Source of the DNA: an uncultured Verrucomicrobiales bacterium
Lineage (GTDB): Bacteria > Verrucomicrobiota > Verrucomicrobiia > Verrucomicrobiales > Akkermansiaceae
DNA: 61,098 nt
NCBI GenBank assembly: GCA_937928735.1
Contig: CALFVF010000008.1
Coordinates: forward strand, 65,971-127,068
Direction: 5' to 3'
Under the pieces are notes generated by a model, which ran no database searches, was not told the DNA's origin, and was given only the letters and a program-made list of their open reading frames with translations. Positions 8,005 to 15,922 of this stretch are shown here, one piece after another. How positions within the stretch are numbered: the stretch's first letter is position 1; every line of letters begins with the position of its first letter. The position numbers were made by a program, and so were the translations under genes.

Positions 8005-10827
8005 TTAATCCACGCCGTCTAAAAAGGTTTTTACGAAGTCTTTGAGGCTATCGATGATACGAGTTGCTACAGACTTTCGCTCTTTGAGTTTGGGCTTGTG
8101 CTCTGGGTCGATGATTTTAATGACATCATCACTGAGAGGCGGTTTTTCTGTAAAGAGGTAGTCTGCGAGAATTTTTTCGAGGCCTGCTGGATCGAGGTGC
8201 TCTTCTTCACTGAGCTTTTTCTGAGCGGCGAGCTTCTTTTCTACCCAGTAATTATCAAAGGCTACTCCAATATCCGCATCTGCAGGGAGATCTTTGAACT
8301 GACCAGCAATAAACTCATCGATCAGCTCACGCTTACTTCGCAGCTGGGTTTCGGAGTCCAGAAGGTCATTGATGAGCTTGATCTGGCGTTCCTGCTCATC
8401 TGGCGTTGCGTCCTTCAGATTTCTGAGTAATCCGATGATATAGCTGACATTGATCTTGTCTCGTGTCATCAGCTCTAGCTCGAAGTCGAGATCATCTAGA
8501 ATCGACACCTTTTCTTTTTCTCGGTCTCCTTTTACTTTGTCATAGAGATCGAGGTATTTACTGCGATAGTCGGCAAAGGTTTGCTCATCGATGGGAAGGC
8601 GTTCAAAATTGAAGTCAGTAAAACATTCCATCATGTTCTTGAGACGCATGAGGTTTCGGAAGGCTTTAATGAACTCCGCCTCATCCTCCTCTGTTTCTAG
8701 TTCATTAACGCTGTCAATGGTCGGAGCAATCACTAGGAGCTGCTCATAAGCTTCCTCGAATTTAGCCAGGTAGTTTTCAAAGGGAGCGAGCACAATGTCT
8801 TCCACCGCATCTTTATTCGCAAAGAGTTCAATCGCTTTATCCGTAGAAGGTTTCAGATTACGGAAACAGACCACGTTTCCCTGAGATTTTTTTGATCCAT
8901 AAATTCGATTCGTGCGGGAGAATGCCTGAAGCAGTCCATGGTATTTCAGATTCTTGTCCACGTAGATCGTATTAAGAGGCTTACTATCAAAGCCCGTGAG
9001 AAACATGTTTACCACGAGTAGAATATCCACCTCCTTAGCTTTCACTCTTTTCCCTATGTCCTTGTAGTAGCCATAGAAATTATCAGTAGAATAGTTCGCG
9101 CTGTAGGTCTCATTGTAGTCCACTATGAACTCATCCAGCTTCTCTCGGCTGTGCTTATTCACAGGCTGACCATCTTCAGGCATCACGTCTTCTAGATGAT
9201 CGACGTCGGCATCGTCCTCATTAGCACCGTAGGAGAAGATGGTTGCCACTCGGAGATTATGTGCTCCTTGATTCAGCTTCTCACGGAAGAGTTCGTAATA
9301 CTTGATCAGCGTCGGCACATTGGAAACTGCCATGATGGAGGTGAACTGATAGGCGTGCGTCTTACGGGCGTGATTGGCAATGATGTAGTCTGTGATATTG
9401 TTCAGTCTCACGTCAGACTCCATCACTTCTTTGGTGTCGATGGCTTCAACATCAATATCCACAATTTCATCCTTCTTCTTAAAGGTGCGGATATACTCGA
9501 CGGAGAATTTCAAGACGTTCTCGTCTCTGATCGCATCCGTAATGACATATTTGTGCAGGCATCCACCAAAGAGATCCTTAGTCGTGCGTTTTCCGAGAGC
9601 ATTTTTGGCAGCATTCTCAGCAAAGATCGGAGTCCCCGTGAAGCCAAACATCTGCACTTGAGAGAAATATTCAGTGATGCGGCGGTGTGTATCGCCAAAC
9701 TGTGAGCGATGGCACTCGTCGAAGATAAAGACCATCGTCTCGTCTTTCATGGACTCCATCGTGGCGAGATACTTCGGCTTACAGATCGCCGTGTTCAGCT
9801 TTTGGAGCGTGGTAACGATCAGCTTGGTATCATCGCCAAACTGCTCAACTAGTTTCTTCGTGTTACTCGTCGCATCCACACTGCCCTCAGAGAAGGCGTT
9901 AAACTCCTTGATCGTCTGGAAATCGAGGTCTTTGCGATCCACCACAAAGACGACTTTTTTCACTGCTGGAGACTGGGTGAGAATCTGTGCGGCCTTGAAG
10001 GAGGTCAGCGTTTTTCCTGACCCTGTCGTATGCCAGATGTAGCCGTTCTTTTCGGTGTTCTTCACCTGCTCTATGATATTTTCTACGGCGTAATATTGGT
10101 AGGGCCGGAGTGCCATTGCGATTTGCTCACTCTCATTGAGCACGATGTACTTGGTGATTACTTTTGAGAGCTGGCATTTCTCCAGGAAGACCTCGGCAAA
10201 CTCGTGTAGTTGAGTGATTTTCTTGTTATCCTCATCCGCCCAGAAGAAGGTCTGCTTGAAGTCGCGCTTATTGAGTGGGTTATTGGCGTAATACTTCGTA
10301 TTCACTCCGTTACTAATCACGAAGAGCTGAAGGTATCCAAACAAACCCATCCCTGCCGAGAACGAGTGCCGATGATAGCGGTTCGTCTGATTAAAGGCCT
10401 CCTTCATCTCTAAACCTCGCCGCTTGAGCTCGATCTGCACGAGAGGTAACCCGTTCACTAACAGAGTTACGTCATAACGGTTGGTGTATTTCCCCGTCAT
10501 CGTGATCTGGTTTGTCACTTGATATTGGTTCTTACACCAATGCAGCTGATTAATGAGCTCGATATAGCCCGTGTTTCCATCGTCCTTGGTGTATTGCACT
10601 CTGTCCCGTAGCGTCTTCGCTTTCTGAAAAAGATTTCCCTTCGCCAGCTTATTGAGCACCTGCCTAAACTCCTGCTCCGAGAGTAAAGTCTTGTTATGGA
10701 TTTCTAGCTGTTTCTTGAGATTCACCAATAGAGATTCTTCATCAGTTATTGAGACACGATCCCACCCCAGCTGTTGCAGCTGATCAATGAGTTTATTTTC
10801 TAGGGCGAGTTCTGACTGGGTGCTCAT
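8005..10827 (-). CDS. hsdR: Type I restriction enzyme, R (motor and nuclease) subunit
   Basis: ATP-dependent translocase and endonuclease subunit of a type I RM complex (HsdR2M2S). The N-terminal nuclease core shows the PD-(D/E)xK pattern with D119, E133 and K135 (ELKR). The SF2 helicase part has Walker A TTGSGKT (267-273), DECH (370-373) and GFTGTP (395-400), with later motifs to about residue 640. The long helical C-terminus probably contacts HsdM. At 940 residues it has normal length and looks intact. Its start lies 25 bases after the higA-immA stop, so it is probably transcribed with the toxin-antitoxin pair and not directly with hsdMS, which lie 2.3 kb upstream beyond an inverted cassette. 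Confidence 0.96.
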   Translation of the reverse strand: MSTQSELALENKLIDQLQQLGWDRVSITDEESLLVNLKKQLEIHNKTLLSEQEFRQVLNKLAKGNLFQKAKTLRDRVQYTKDDGNTGYIELINQLHWCKNQYQVTNQITMTGKYTNRYDVTLLVNGLPLVQIELKRRGLEMKEAFNQTNRYHRHSFSAGMGLFGYLQLFVISNGVNTKYYANNPLNKRDFKQTFFWADEDNKKITQLHEFAEVFLEKCQLSKVITKYIVLNESEQIAMALRPYQYYAVENIIEQVKNTEKNGYIWHTTGSGKTLTSFKAAQILTQSPAVKKVVFVVDRKDLDFQTIKEFNAFSEGSVDATSNTKKLVEQFGDDTKLIVTTLQKLNTAICKPKYLATMESMKDETMVFIFDECHRSQFGDTHRRITEYFSQVQMFGFTGTPIFAENAAKNALGKRTTKDLFGGCLHKYVITDAIRDENVLKFSVEYIRTFKKKDEIVDIDVEAIDTKEVMESDVRLNNITDYIIANHARKTHAYQFTSIMAVSNVPTLIKYYELFREKLNQGAHNLRVATIFSYGANEDDADVDHLEDVMPEDGQPVNKHSREKLDEFIVDYNETYSANYSTDNFYGYYKDIGKRVKAKEVDILLVVNMFLTGFDSKPLNTIYVDKNLKYHGLLQAFSRTNRIYGSKKSQGNVVCFRNLKPSTDKAIELFANKDAVEDIVLAPFENYLAKFEEAYEQLLVIAPTIDSVNELETEEDEAEFIKAFRNLMRLKNMMECFTDFNFERLPIDEQTFADYRSKYLDLYDKVKGDREKEKVSILDDLDFELELMTRDKINVSYIIGLLRNLKDATPDEQERQIKLINDLLDSETQLRSKRELIDEFIAGQFKDLPADADIGVAFDNYWVEKKLAAQKKLSEEEHLDPAGLEKILADYLFTEKPPLSDDVIKIIDPEHKPKLKERKSVATRIIDSLKDFVKTFLDGVD

Positions 10828-10852
10828 GGATTAAGTGATGGCAAAAAGGGGG

Positions 10853-12013
10853 TTATCTTAACGCTCCGCTGCCGATGAGCGTGCGATGAAGTCTATAGTT
10901 ATTCTTATGCTTTCTTAATCTCCCTGCGATAATTGAAGGGCATATGCCAAGTTGCTTTGCGGCAGATCGAATTTCACCAGCTTTCGTAAGATGCTTTATT
11001 TCTTTTTCCCATTTCTTTTCCGGAATGAGATTGTTGAGTGCAAAGTCATCAGCTTGTCTCTCTTTCTTAGAAGCGTCATGTGACTCAGTGTCATCAAAAA
11101 ACACCTCTTCTGAAGATCCGCTTAAATGCAGTTTTACGTGTCCTAATTCATGAAATAGAGTGAACCAATAATTATCCAAACGATTATGTCTAAAAGTTAA
11201 TCCAATCACTGCATTTCCTTTTGAATTCATCATCGCAGCGCCATCTAAGTAGGTTTTAGCAAAGTGCTGTTTGCCCTCTATAAGGATGATGCCTTTATCA
11301 AGTAAAGCTTGCCTAATAAGCTCCCTGCCGCTGTTAAATTGGGTCAGAATAACCAACCCATTAATGAACTCCTCGCTAAGATCTTCTGCATTGTACACAG
11401 GAGCGTCAATTTCTTCTGATTCCTTTAGGAGGTTCCACCTCCATGCTTCAAGTGCAGCCTCATCTAAGTTCGCTCCCACCTTAAAGCCCGTTCTATTTAA
11501 GCCTACGCACTCTGAGGCTCTGAAGCCCTTGAAATAAGTTTGCAGATATTCCTCTGCTTTCTCTTTAAAGCTAGACCATGGAATATCACCAAAGTAACCG
11601 AACTTGTGCATTTGCTTAAGTGGGTATTTATTAGGGTCTATTGCTTCTGGCACGTGATCCACTCCTAATAGGGTCTTGGCGGAGATGCTGAGCTCTTTAC
11701 TCAATATTCTCGCCATCGCCATGGTGAGTTCTCGTTTGCCTGAGAGTATTTCAGAAACACGCGCTTTGCTCCCGATAAATGGAACGAGGTCTTTTTGTTT
11801 TAAGCCCTGTTGGTCCATGCGAAATTTAATGGCCTCCACTGGGCTGGGTGGAGGTATGTTGACGACTTCGTCCTCATACATCTTTATCAGATGAGCGAGT
11901 AGCTCCAGTTCATCTGATTCCGCGCTTCCTTCATCAGGATTCGCAATCATTAACTCTCGAAGCTTTTCCATTGCTTCTGTATAGTCTGATTCTGTTTTGA
12001 TTAGCTTATTCAT
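10853..12013 (-). CDS. higA: HigA-like antitoxin/XRE regulator fused to ImmA/IrrE metallopeptidase
   Basis: Two-part protein of 386 residues. After a short HigA-type N-terminus comes a helix-turn-helix DNA-binding region (about residues 58-118, with QKDLVPFIGSKARVSEILSG). The C-terminal half is an ImmA/IrrE zinc peptidase with HELGH (288-292), a downstream KERQADDFA stretch (about 317-325) that supplies the usual third ligand Glu, and the family's C-terminal IxPxIIAGRL signature. It lies 37 bases after the HigB toxin gene, the usual toxin-first order of hig modules, so it is inferred to bind HigB and repress the operon. ImmA peptidases in phage and ICE systems cleave repressors; whether this one is active and on what is not visible. 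Confidence 0.88.
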   Translation of the reverse strand: MNKLIKTESDYTEAMEKLRELMIANPDEGSAESDELELLAHLIKMYEDEVVNIPPPSPVEAIKFRMDQQGLKQKDLVPFIGSKARVSEILSGKRELTMAMARILSKELSISAKTLLGVDHVPEAIDPNKYPLKQMHKFGYFGDIPWSSFKEKAEEYLQTYFKGFRASECVGLNRTGFKVGANLDEAALEAWRWNLLKESEEIDAPVYNAEDLSEEFINGLVILTQFNSGRELIRQALLDKGIILIEGKQHFAKTYLDGAAMMNSKGNAVIGLTFRHNRLDNYWFTLFHELGHVKLHLSGSSEEVFFDDTESHDASKKERQADDFALNNLIPEKKWEKEIKHLTKAGEIRSAAKQLGICPSIIAGRLRKHKNNYRLHRTLIGSGALR

Positions 12014-12050
12014 CGTTTTTCATGAGGTTGCGGATACTAGAGCGCTGGTG

Positions 12051-12338
12051 CTAATCCAGTTTCCATTTGTCGTATTCGGCGTGGGTGCCAATGCGGTCGA
12101 TCATGATGATGCCATTTTGGTATCGGACGATGACCACTAGGCGGAAGTTGTTGCCACCGATATTGAAAATCACCCTGTTATCACTGAGGAAATCCGCTGA
12201 GTTGTAGCGGCTTCTTATATCTTTAGGAGTTTTCCAGGTGCTGTCTTCTGCATCTTGTAGCCAAGCCGATAAAGGAGATTTCGCACGCGAGTGCTTTTTC
12301 ATAAAATCTTCTAAAATTGTTTTGCCTACCACCTCCAT
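12051..12338 (-). CDS. higB: HigB-family mRNA interferase toxin
   Basis: 95-residue RelE/HigB-fold toxin (HigB_toxin type). The family pattern is plain: KSPLSAWLQDAEDSTWKTP near residues 20-39, then the central NRVIFNIGGNNFRLVV (about 54-69) and the C-terminal RIGTHAEYDKW (about 82-92). Known relatives cleave mRNA at the ribosome. The gene precedes higA-immA by 37 bases, and both precede hsdR, so toxin, antitoxin and restriction nuclease may share a transcript. A near-palindrome just upstream is a candidate operator. An intact reading frame suggests the module works. Confidence 0.88.
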   Translation of the reverse strand: MEVVGKTILEDFMKKHSRAKSPLSAWLQDAEDSTWKTPKDIRSRYNSADFLSDNRVIFNIGGNNFRLVVIVRYQNGIIMIDRIGTHAEYDKWKLD

Positions 12339-12356
12339 CTATAGAGCGATTCTAAA

Positions 12357-12371
12357 TTGATAATTTGTCAA
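12357..12371 (-). promoter_or_regulatory. Candidate HigA operator upstream of higB
   Basis: TTGATAATTTGTCAA is a 15-base near-palindrome (7-base arms, one mismatch) that starts 18 bases before the higB start codon. Hig modules usually autoregulate from such a site. On the minus strand a TTGAAT...TAGAAT pair with an 18-base spacer overlaps it and could be the promoter. The rest of 12339-12618 holds a terminator-like hairpin and no convincing gene. Confidence 0.4.
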
Positions 12372-12459
12372 CATTCAAGGACGAAGTTACCAAATGTGAA
12401 ACTTGGTGTAAAAGTAGATTGACAATTGCAGGTGACTTGGTATTTATCATTTTATAACC

Positions 12460-12494
12460 AAAAAGGCGGAGAAGTGCTGTAACACCGCTCCGCC
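12460..12494 (-). terminator. Rho-independent terminator (minus strand) with no obvious gene before it
   Basis: GGCGGAG (12465-12471) pairs perfectly with CTCCGCC (12488-12494), with an inner GTG/CAC pairing. Read on the minus strand the hairpin is followed by TTTTTGG, so it should stop leftward transcripts. The nearest leftward gene upstream is hsdS, which already has a strong hairpin at its end. It may insulate higB from read-through or end a small RNA that starts near 12600. Confidence 0.65.
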
Positions 12495-12618
12495 CGGAAT
12501 CCTGAAATAACTCAGTGAGGATAAACTCAAAAAAGCTACTTAAGTGAGGATGCTTTTTGTTACACAATTCGGTGTAGTGGGTCAAGGTTAAGCTGGGTAT
12601 TTAATAGAATAGACCTAT

Positions 12619-12792
12619 ATGGCAACAAACCCACCATCAGGAGATGGACAAAGAAAAGGGGCGGTTCGTAATCGCTCACAAGCATTCAATCCCAAAGCTC
12701 AATCTTGGGTCAAAAGAGACGCAAGCACAGGCCGTTTTATGGATATGAAATTAGATAGTAAACCCTTCAAAGGGGTAAGAAAGGAGAAATAG
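12619..12792 (+). CDS. Small conserved basic protein (57 aa), partner of DUF1883 gene
   Basis: A 57-residue protein beginning MATNPPSGDGQRKGAV and ending KPFKGVRKEK. I recognise this pattern (NPPSGDG..…GAV..RSQ..NP…W.KRD..TG.FMD.K.….KPFKGVRKEK) as a small protein found in many bacteria without a known role, often annotated only as hypothetical. It is rich in Lys, Arg and Gly with no membrane segment. Its stop is 3 bases before the DUF1883 start, and the AAGGAG ribosome site of that gene lies inside its last codons, so the two form an operon. They run against the RM genes. No clear Shine-Dalgarno site precedes it; a TAGAAT box at 12605-12610 would give a nearly leaderless transcript. Confidence 0.75.
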   Translation: MATNPPSGDGQRKGAVRNRSQAFNPKAQSWVKRDASTGRFMDMKLDSKPFKGVRKEK

Positions 12793-12795
12793 GGA

Positions 12796-13059
12796 ATGCG
12801 ATTTATTCACAAAGACCTTGGACACTGCTCAGGAAATGAAGTTGTGAAATTCAGCCTCAATTCTGGAGCAAATGTCCGATTGATGACTCATTCTGACTTT
12901 AATTTATACCGTAGAAGAGGCCGATATCGCTATCACGGAGGTGTGGCTAAGCGATCTCCTCTATCGATTAAAGTCCCAAGGGCTGGTCACTGGCACGCAG
13001 TCGTTGATATGCAAGGGCTGAGAGGAAGTACATCTGCTTCTATTTCATTAGTTTCATAA
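12796..13059 (+). CDS. DUF1883 domain protein
   Basis: 87-residue protein matching DUF1883 over its whole length: an N-terminal FIHKDLGHCSGNEVVKF segment, NVRLMTHSDFNLYRRRGRYRYHGG (about residues 28-51), and the C-terminal PRAGHWHAVVDMQGLRG segment. The predicted fold is all beta and small. Function is unknown for the family; it is often seen near mobile or defence genes. An AAGGAG ribosome site lies 9 bases before the ATG, inside the end of the upstream 57-aa gene. It ends against hsdS, with a shared terminator hairpin between the two stop codons. Confidence 0.85.
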   Translation: MRFIHKDLGHCSGNEVVKFSLNSGANVRLMTHSDFNLYRRRGRYRYHGGVAKRSPLSIKVPRAGHWHAVVDMQGLRGSTSASISLVS

Positions 13060-13061
13060 GA

Positions 13062-13097
13062 TTAAGCACGGTAAGAAATCTTTCTTGCCGTGCTTAA
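13062..13097. terminator. Bidirectional terminator between DUF1883 gene and hsdS
   Basis: TTAAGCACGG pairs with CCGTGCTTAA at the two ends, with an inner AAGAAA/TTTCTT pairing, giving an almost perfect 16-bp stem. It sits between two convergent genes and includes the hsdS stop codon. Confidence 0.7.
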
Positions 13098-14257
13098 ACA
13101 AACATCTGTTGAAGTAGTCCTTTTTTGAAGGTTTGGGCTTGGGTGAGTTTTTGGGTGACGAGGTCGATCTTGCGGTCGAAGGCGGTGAGGAAATCGGCGA
13201 TTTTTTGTTGCTCGGTTGGGTGAGCTATGGGGATTATAAAATCTCTTAAAGTTCCAAGCTTTATATATGGCATGGCTCCCATTTGAGTTTGTTGATCAAC
13301 ATGCCTTTTGAAAAGTCCCGTCATAACAATGAAAATATATTCAAAAGATTCTGAAAAATCACTTAGTACATATGTTCGTTGATAAGCCTCAAATCGACCA
13401 TTATACTTTTGGCAATGACCAACTTCACCATTACCGGCCACTAAAACAGCTGCTCCTTCAAATGAAAAATCATCACTGAAGGTAGGCGTTTTAGCACACG
13501 TAAAAAATGGATAAATGCCATCTGGATTCCCCTCGTTAACATCTTTTTTTCCTGTTTGGATTTTCATAACCTCGCCCAGCTTCTTTTCCTCCCAGTCGGG
13601 GAAATTGTTGCCTTGGTCGTCTTTGAAGCGGATTTCCGGGACTTGTCTGCCTGTGGCAGGGAAGAGCTTTTGCATCATGCCCTTTTTGTAGGCAGTGAGC
13701 TGGTCTTTCTTCCGCTGGAGAAGGTCGATTTTCTGGTCTACTTTCGTAAGAAATGAGGCTATTTTTTGTTGTTCGGGGAGTTTTGGACAAGTGAATTTTA
13801 TCCTGTAAAAGTCAGAATGATTCAGGTCAGGGATTGTTGACGTTCCAGCATACCTTAAAATTAAATTTTGTGTTTCATTCTTTCTTAAGAACTCAACAAG
13901 AAAATCTTTTGATATACTATCAGGATATTTGATTTTAAAGAAATTATTATGAAATGCACCCGTTACTCCAGTTACTACTTGCCCAGTATTTCCCGTGCGT
14001 GTCATTAATATGTCATGCTCCTTACATAATACATTTTCTGGAGGGTTTTTTATGAAGTATCTTGTAGAATTTCCTGACCTCAAGAATTCGTTCGTAATAT
14101 AAAAAAAGGAATTTTCAACCTCATTTGTATACCTCTGATCAATAGCTATTTGTAGTCCTTGATTTATCTTTAACAAGTCTCGAAAGGGGGTAATTGCCCA
14201 CTCCCCCTCAAACTCAGGAAACCGCAATTTCGGAATATGTGTTGTTTCTTGATGCAT
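13094..14257 (-). CDS. hsdS: Type I RM specificity subunit
   Basis: DNA-recognition subunit that sets the bipartite target of the HsdMS methylase and HsdRMS nuclease. 387 residues in the usual two-half plan: target-recognition domain 1 (about 1-160), conserved helix 1 beginning LPEQQKIASFLTKVDQKID (about 162-200), target-recognition domain 2 (about 205-345), conserved helix 2 beginning TEQQKIADFLTAFDRKID (to the end). Each helix ends with a KKG(M/L)(M/L)Q motif. The recognition domains are more AT-rich than the helices, as is common for exchanged specificity modules. The start codon is one base from the hsdM stop, so the two are co-translated. Confidence 0.94.
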   Translation of the reverse strand: MHQETTHIPKLRFPEFEGEWAITPFRDLLKINQGLQIAIDQRYTNEVENSFFYITNEFLRSGNSTRYFIKNPPENVLCKEHDILMTRTGNTGQVVTGVTGAFHNNFFKIKYPDSISKDFLVEFLRKNETQNLILRYAGTSTIPDLNHSDFYRIKFTCPKLPEQQKIASFLTKVDQKIDLLQRKKDQLTAYKKGMMQKLFPATGRQVPEIRFKDDQGNNFPDWEEKKLGEVMKIQTGKKDVNEGNPDGIYPFFTCAKTPTFSDDFSFEGAAVLVAGNGEVGHCQKYNGRFEAYQRTYVLSDFSESFEYIFIVMTGLFKRHVDQQTQMGAMPYIKLGTLRDFIIPIAHPTEQQKIADFLTAFDRKIDLVTQKLTQAQTFKKGLLQQMFV

Positions 14258-14258
14258 C

Positions 14259-15857
14259 TTAAAATGGGGCTTTAATTCCTAGTTCAGCACAGAAACCTGC
14301 AATGGTGGCATCCACCTCCTTCATTTCCTCATTAATATGGGCTATCTCTGTGGTGACTGCATCGAGGTCAATCGGCTCTTCTTCCTCAAAGGTATCGACA
14401 TAGCGAGGGATATTGAGGTTGTAGTCGTTTTCTTCTACCTCGGTGAGTGGGGCGACATGGCTATATTTTTCTACCGTCTTTCGCTCACGGTAGGTTTCCA
14501 TGATTTTAGTGACATGCTCATCGGTGAGGGCGTTCTGGTTACCCACTTTCTCAAACTCGGCAGAAGCATCGATGAAGAGAATATCCTCAGAGTGAACTCG
14601 GCATTTCTTAAACACCATGATGCAGGCGGGAATCCCTGTTCCGTAGAAAAGATTCGCAGGAAGGCCAATGACCGCATCTAGGTAGTTCTGCTCTTTGATG
14701 ATGTACTTGCGGATTGTTCCCTCGGCGGCTCCACGGAAGAGTGCCCCGTGGGGTAGAACGATGGCGGCGGTGCCATTCTCCGCTAGCTGGTGGATCATGT
14801 GCTGCACAAAGGCAAAGTCTGCCTTCGAGGCTGGGGCTATTTTCCCATACTGGCTGAAGCGGTCATCTGTCTCATTGAGTGGATTGTCTTTCCCTTTCCA
14901 TTTTGCCGAGAAGGGGGGATTAGCAACAATGGCTTCAAAGCGTTTATCCAGATGCTGAGGTTCTTCGAGCGTGTCCTCTTGCTTGATATCGAATCGACCA
15001 TAATGAACATCATGCAGAAGCATGTTCATTCTGGCGAGGTTGTAGGTGGTGCGGTTTAGCTCTTGCCCATAGAATTCTCCTACCTCTGCCTCTCTGGCAA
15101 TACGGAGAAGCAACGACCCAGAGCCGCAAGTCGGGTCATAGGCGGTTCGGAGCTTTTTCTTATCGGTAGTGACGATCTTAGCGAGAATCTTAGAAACCTG
15201 CTGTGGCGTGTAGAACTCACCTGCCTTTTTCCCAGCACCTGAGGCGAATTGAGCGATAAGGTATTCGTAAGCATCACCCAGCACATCTGCCTCGGTATCT
15301 TCTAGGGCGAAGTCGATTTTATCGAGATGAGAAAGAACTTTGGAAATGAGCGTATTTCTAGCTTCTACACTCCTCCCTAGCTTCGTGCTGCCGAGGTCTA
15401 GATCTTCAAAGAGGTGGTTAAAGTCATCTTCTGACTCTGTTCCCATCGTGCTGCGCTCGATCGAGTTAAGAATACTTTGTAGGTCTTCTAGGATGAAATT
15501 ACTCTCGTCTTCTGTGTCGGCATTTCCCTTTTGAGCAATCGCGGAAAATAGCTCTTCGGGCTTTAGGAAATATCCGAGTTTCTCAAGTGACTCTTCTTTG
15601 ATGGCCTCGATATTATCGGCATCTTTTTCTAGGGCATAGTCCTGATTAGACTCAGTAAGGAGAAGTTTATTGGCGAAGAGGTATTGTTTCTCGGAAAGGT
15701 ATTTGTAGAAGATAAAACCAAGGATGTAGTCTCGGAATTCATCGGCATCCATTTTCCCACGGAGTTCATTGGCGATTGCCCAGAGTTGAGCTTCGAGAAG
15801 TTTCTTTTGTTCTTCGGACATAAATTTTTGATTAGTTTTCTGACGTTTTAGCGTCAT
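14259..15857 (-). CDS. hsdM: Type I RM methyltransferase subunit
   Basis: N6-adenine methyltransferase subunit of the type I RM complex. 532 residues: N-terminal helical HsdM_N domain (about 15-150), SAM-binding motif DPTCGSGSLL (241-250), catalytic NPPF (313-316), then the rest of the Rossmann MTase fold and a helical tail. Intact by length and motifs. The first ATG (15857) has an AGGAAGAG stretch close upstream; an internal start at 15821 (MSEEQKKLL) would better match usual HsdM N-termini. It leads the hsdMS operon. The intergenic region to 15922 has nothing else notable. Confidence 0.95.
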   Translation of the reverse strand: MTLKRQKTNQKFMSEEQKKLLEAQLWAIANELRGKMDADEFRDYILGFIFYKYLSEKQYLFANKLLLTESNQDYALEKDADNIEAIKEESLEKLGYFLKPEELFSAIAQKGNADTEDESNFILEDLQSILNSIERSTMGTESEDDFNHLFEDLDLGSTKLGRSVEARNTLISKVLSHLDKIDFALEDTEADVLGDAYEYLIAQFASGAGKKAGEFYTPQQVSKILAKIVTTDKKKLRTAYDPTCGSGSLLLRIAREAEVGEFYGQELNRTTYNLARMNMLLHDVHYGRFDIKQEDTLEEPQHLDKRFEAIVANPPFSAKWKGKDNPLNETDDRFSQYGKIAPASKADFAFVQHMIHQLAENGTAAIVLPHGALFRGAAEGTIRKYIIKEQNYLDAVIGLPANLFYGTGIPACIMVFKKCRVHSEDILFIDASAEFEKVGNQNALTDEHVTKIMETYRERKTVEKYSHVAPLTEVEENDYNLNIPRYVDTFEEEEPIDLDAVTTEIAHINEEMKEVDATIAGFCAELGIKAPF

Positions 15858-15922
15858 TCTCTTCCTGTGAAGAGTTAAGCTGAGAGTCGCTAATTTCTAG
15901 CAGAAATTTGAGAACGCTCTAG

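Noticed and set aside
9196..9705. 169-codon plus-strand frame
   Set aside because: Opposite strand of hsdR, no recognisable features; a shadow of the helicase region.
12352..12585. Minus-strand 77-codon frame between the toxin gene and the 57-aa gene
   Set aside because: It runs across a strong leftward terminator and the likely higB promoter/operator, and the sequence matches no family.
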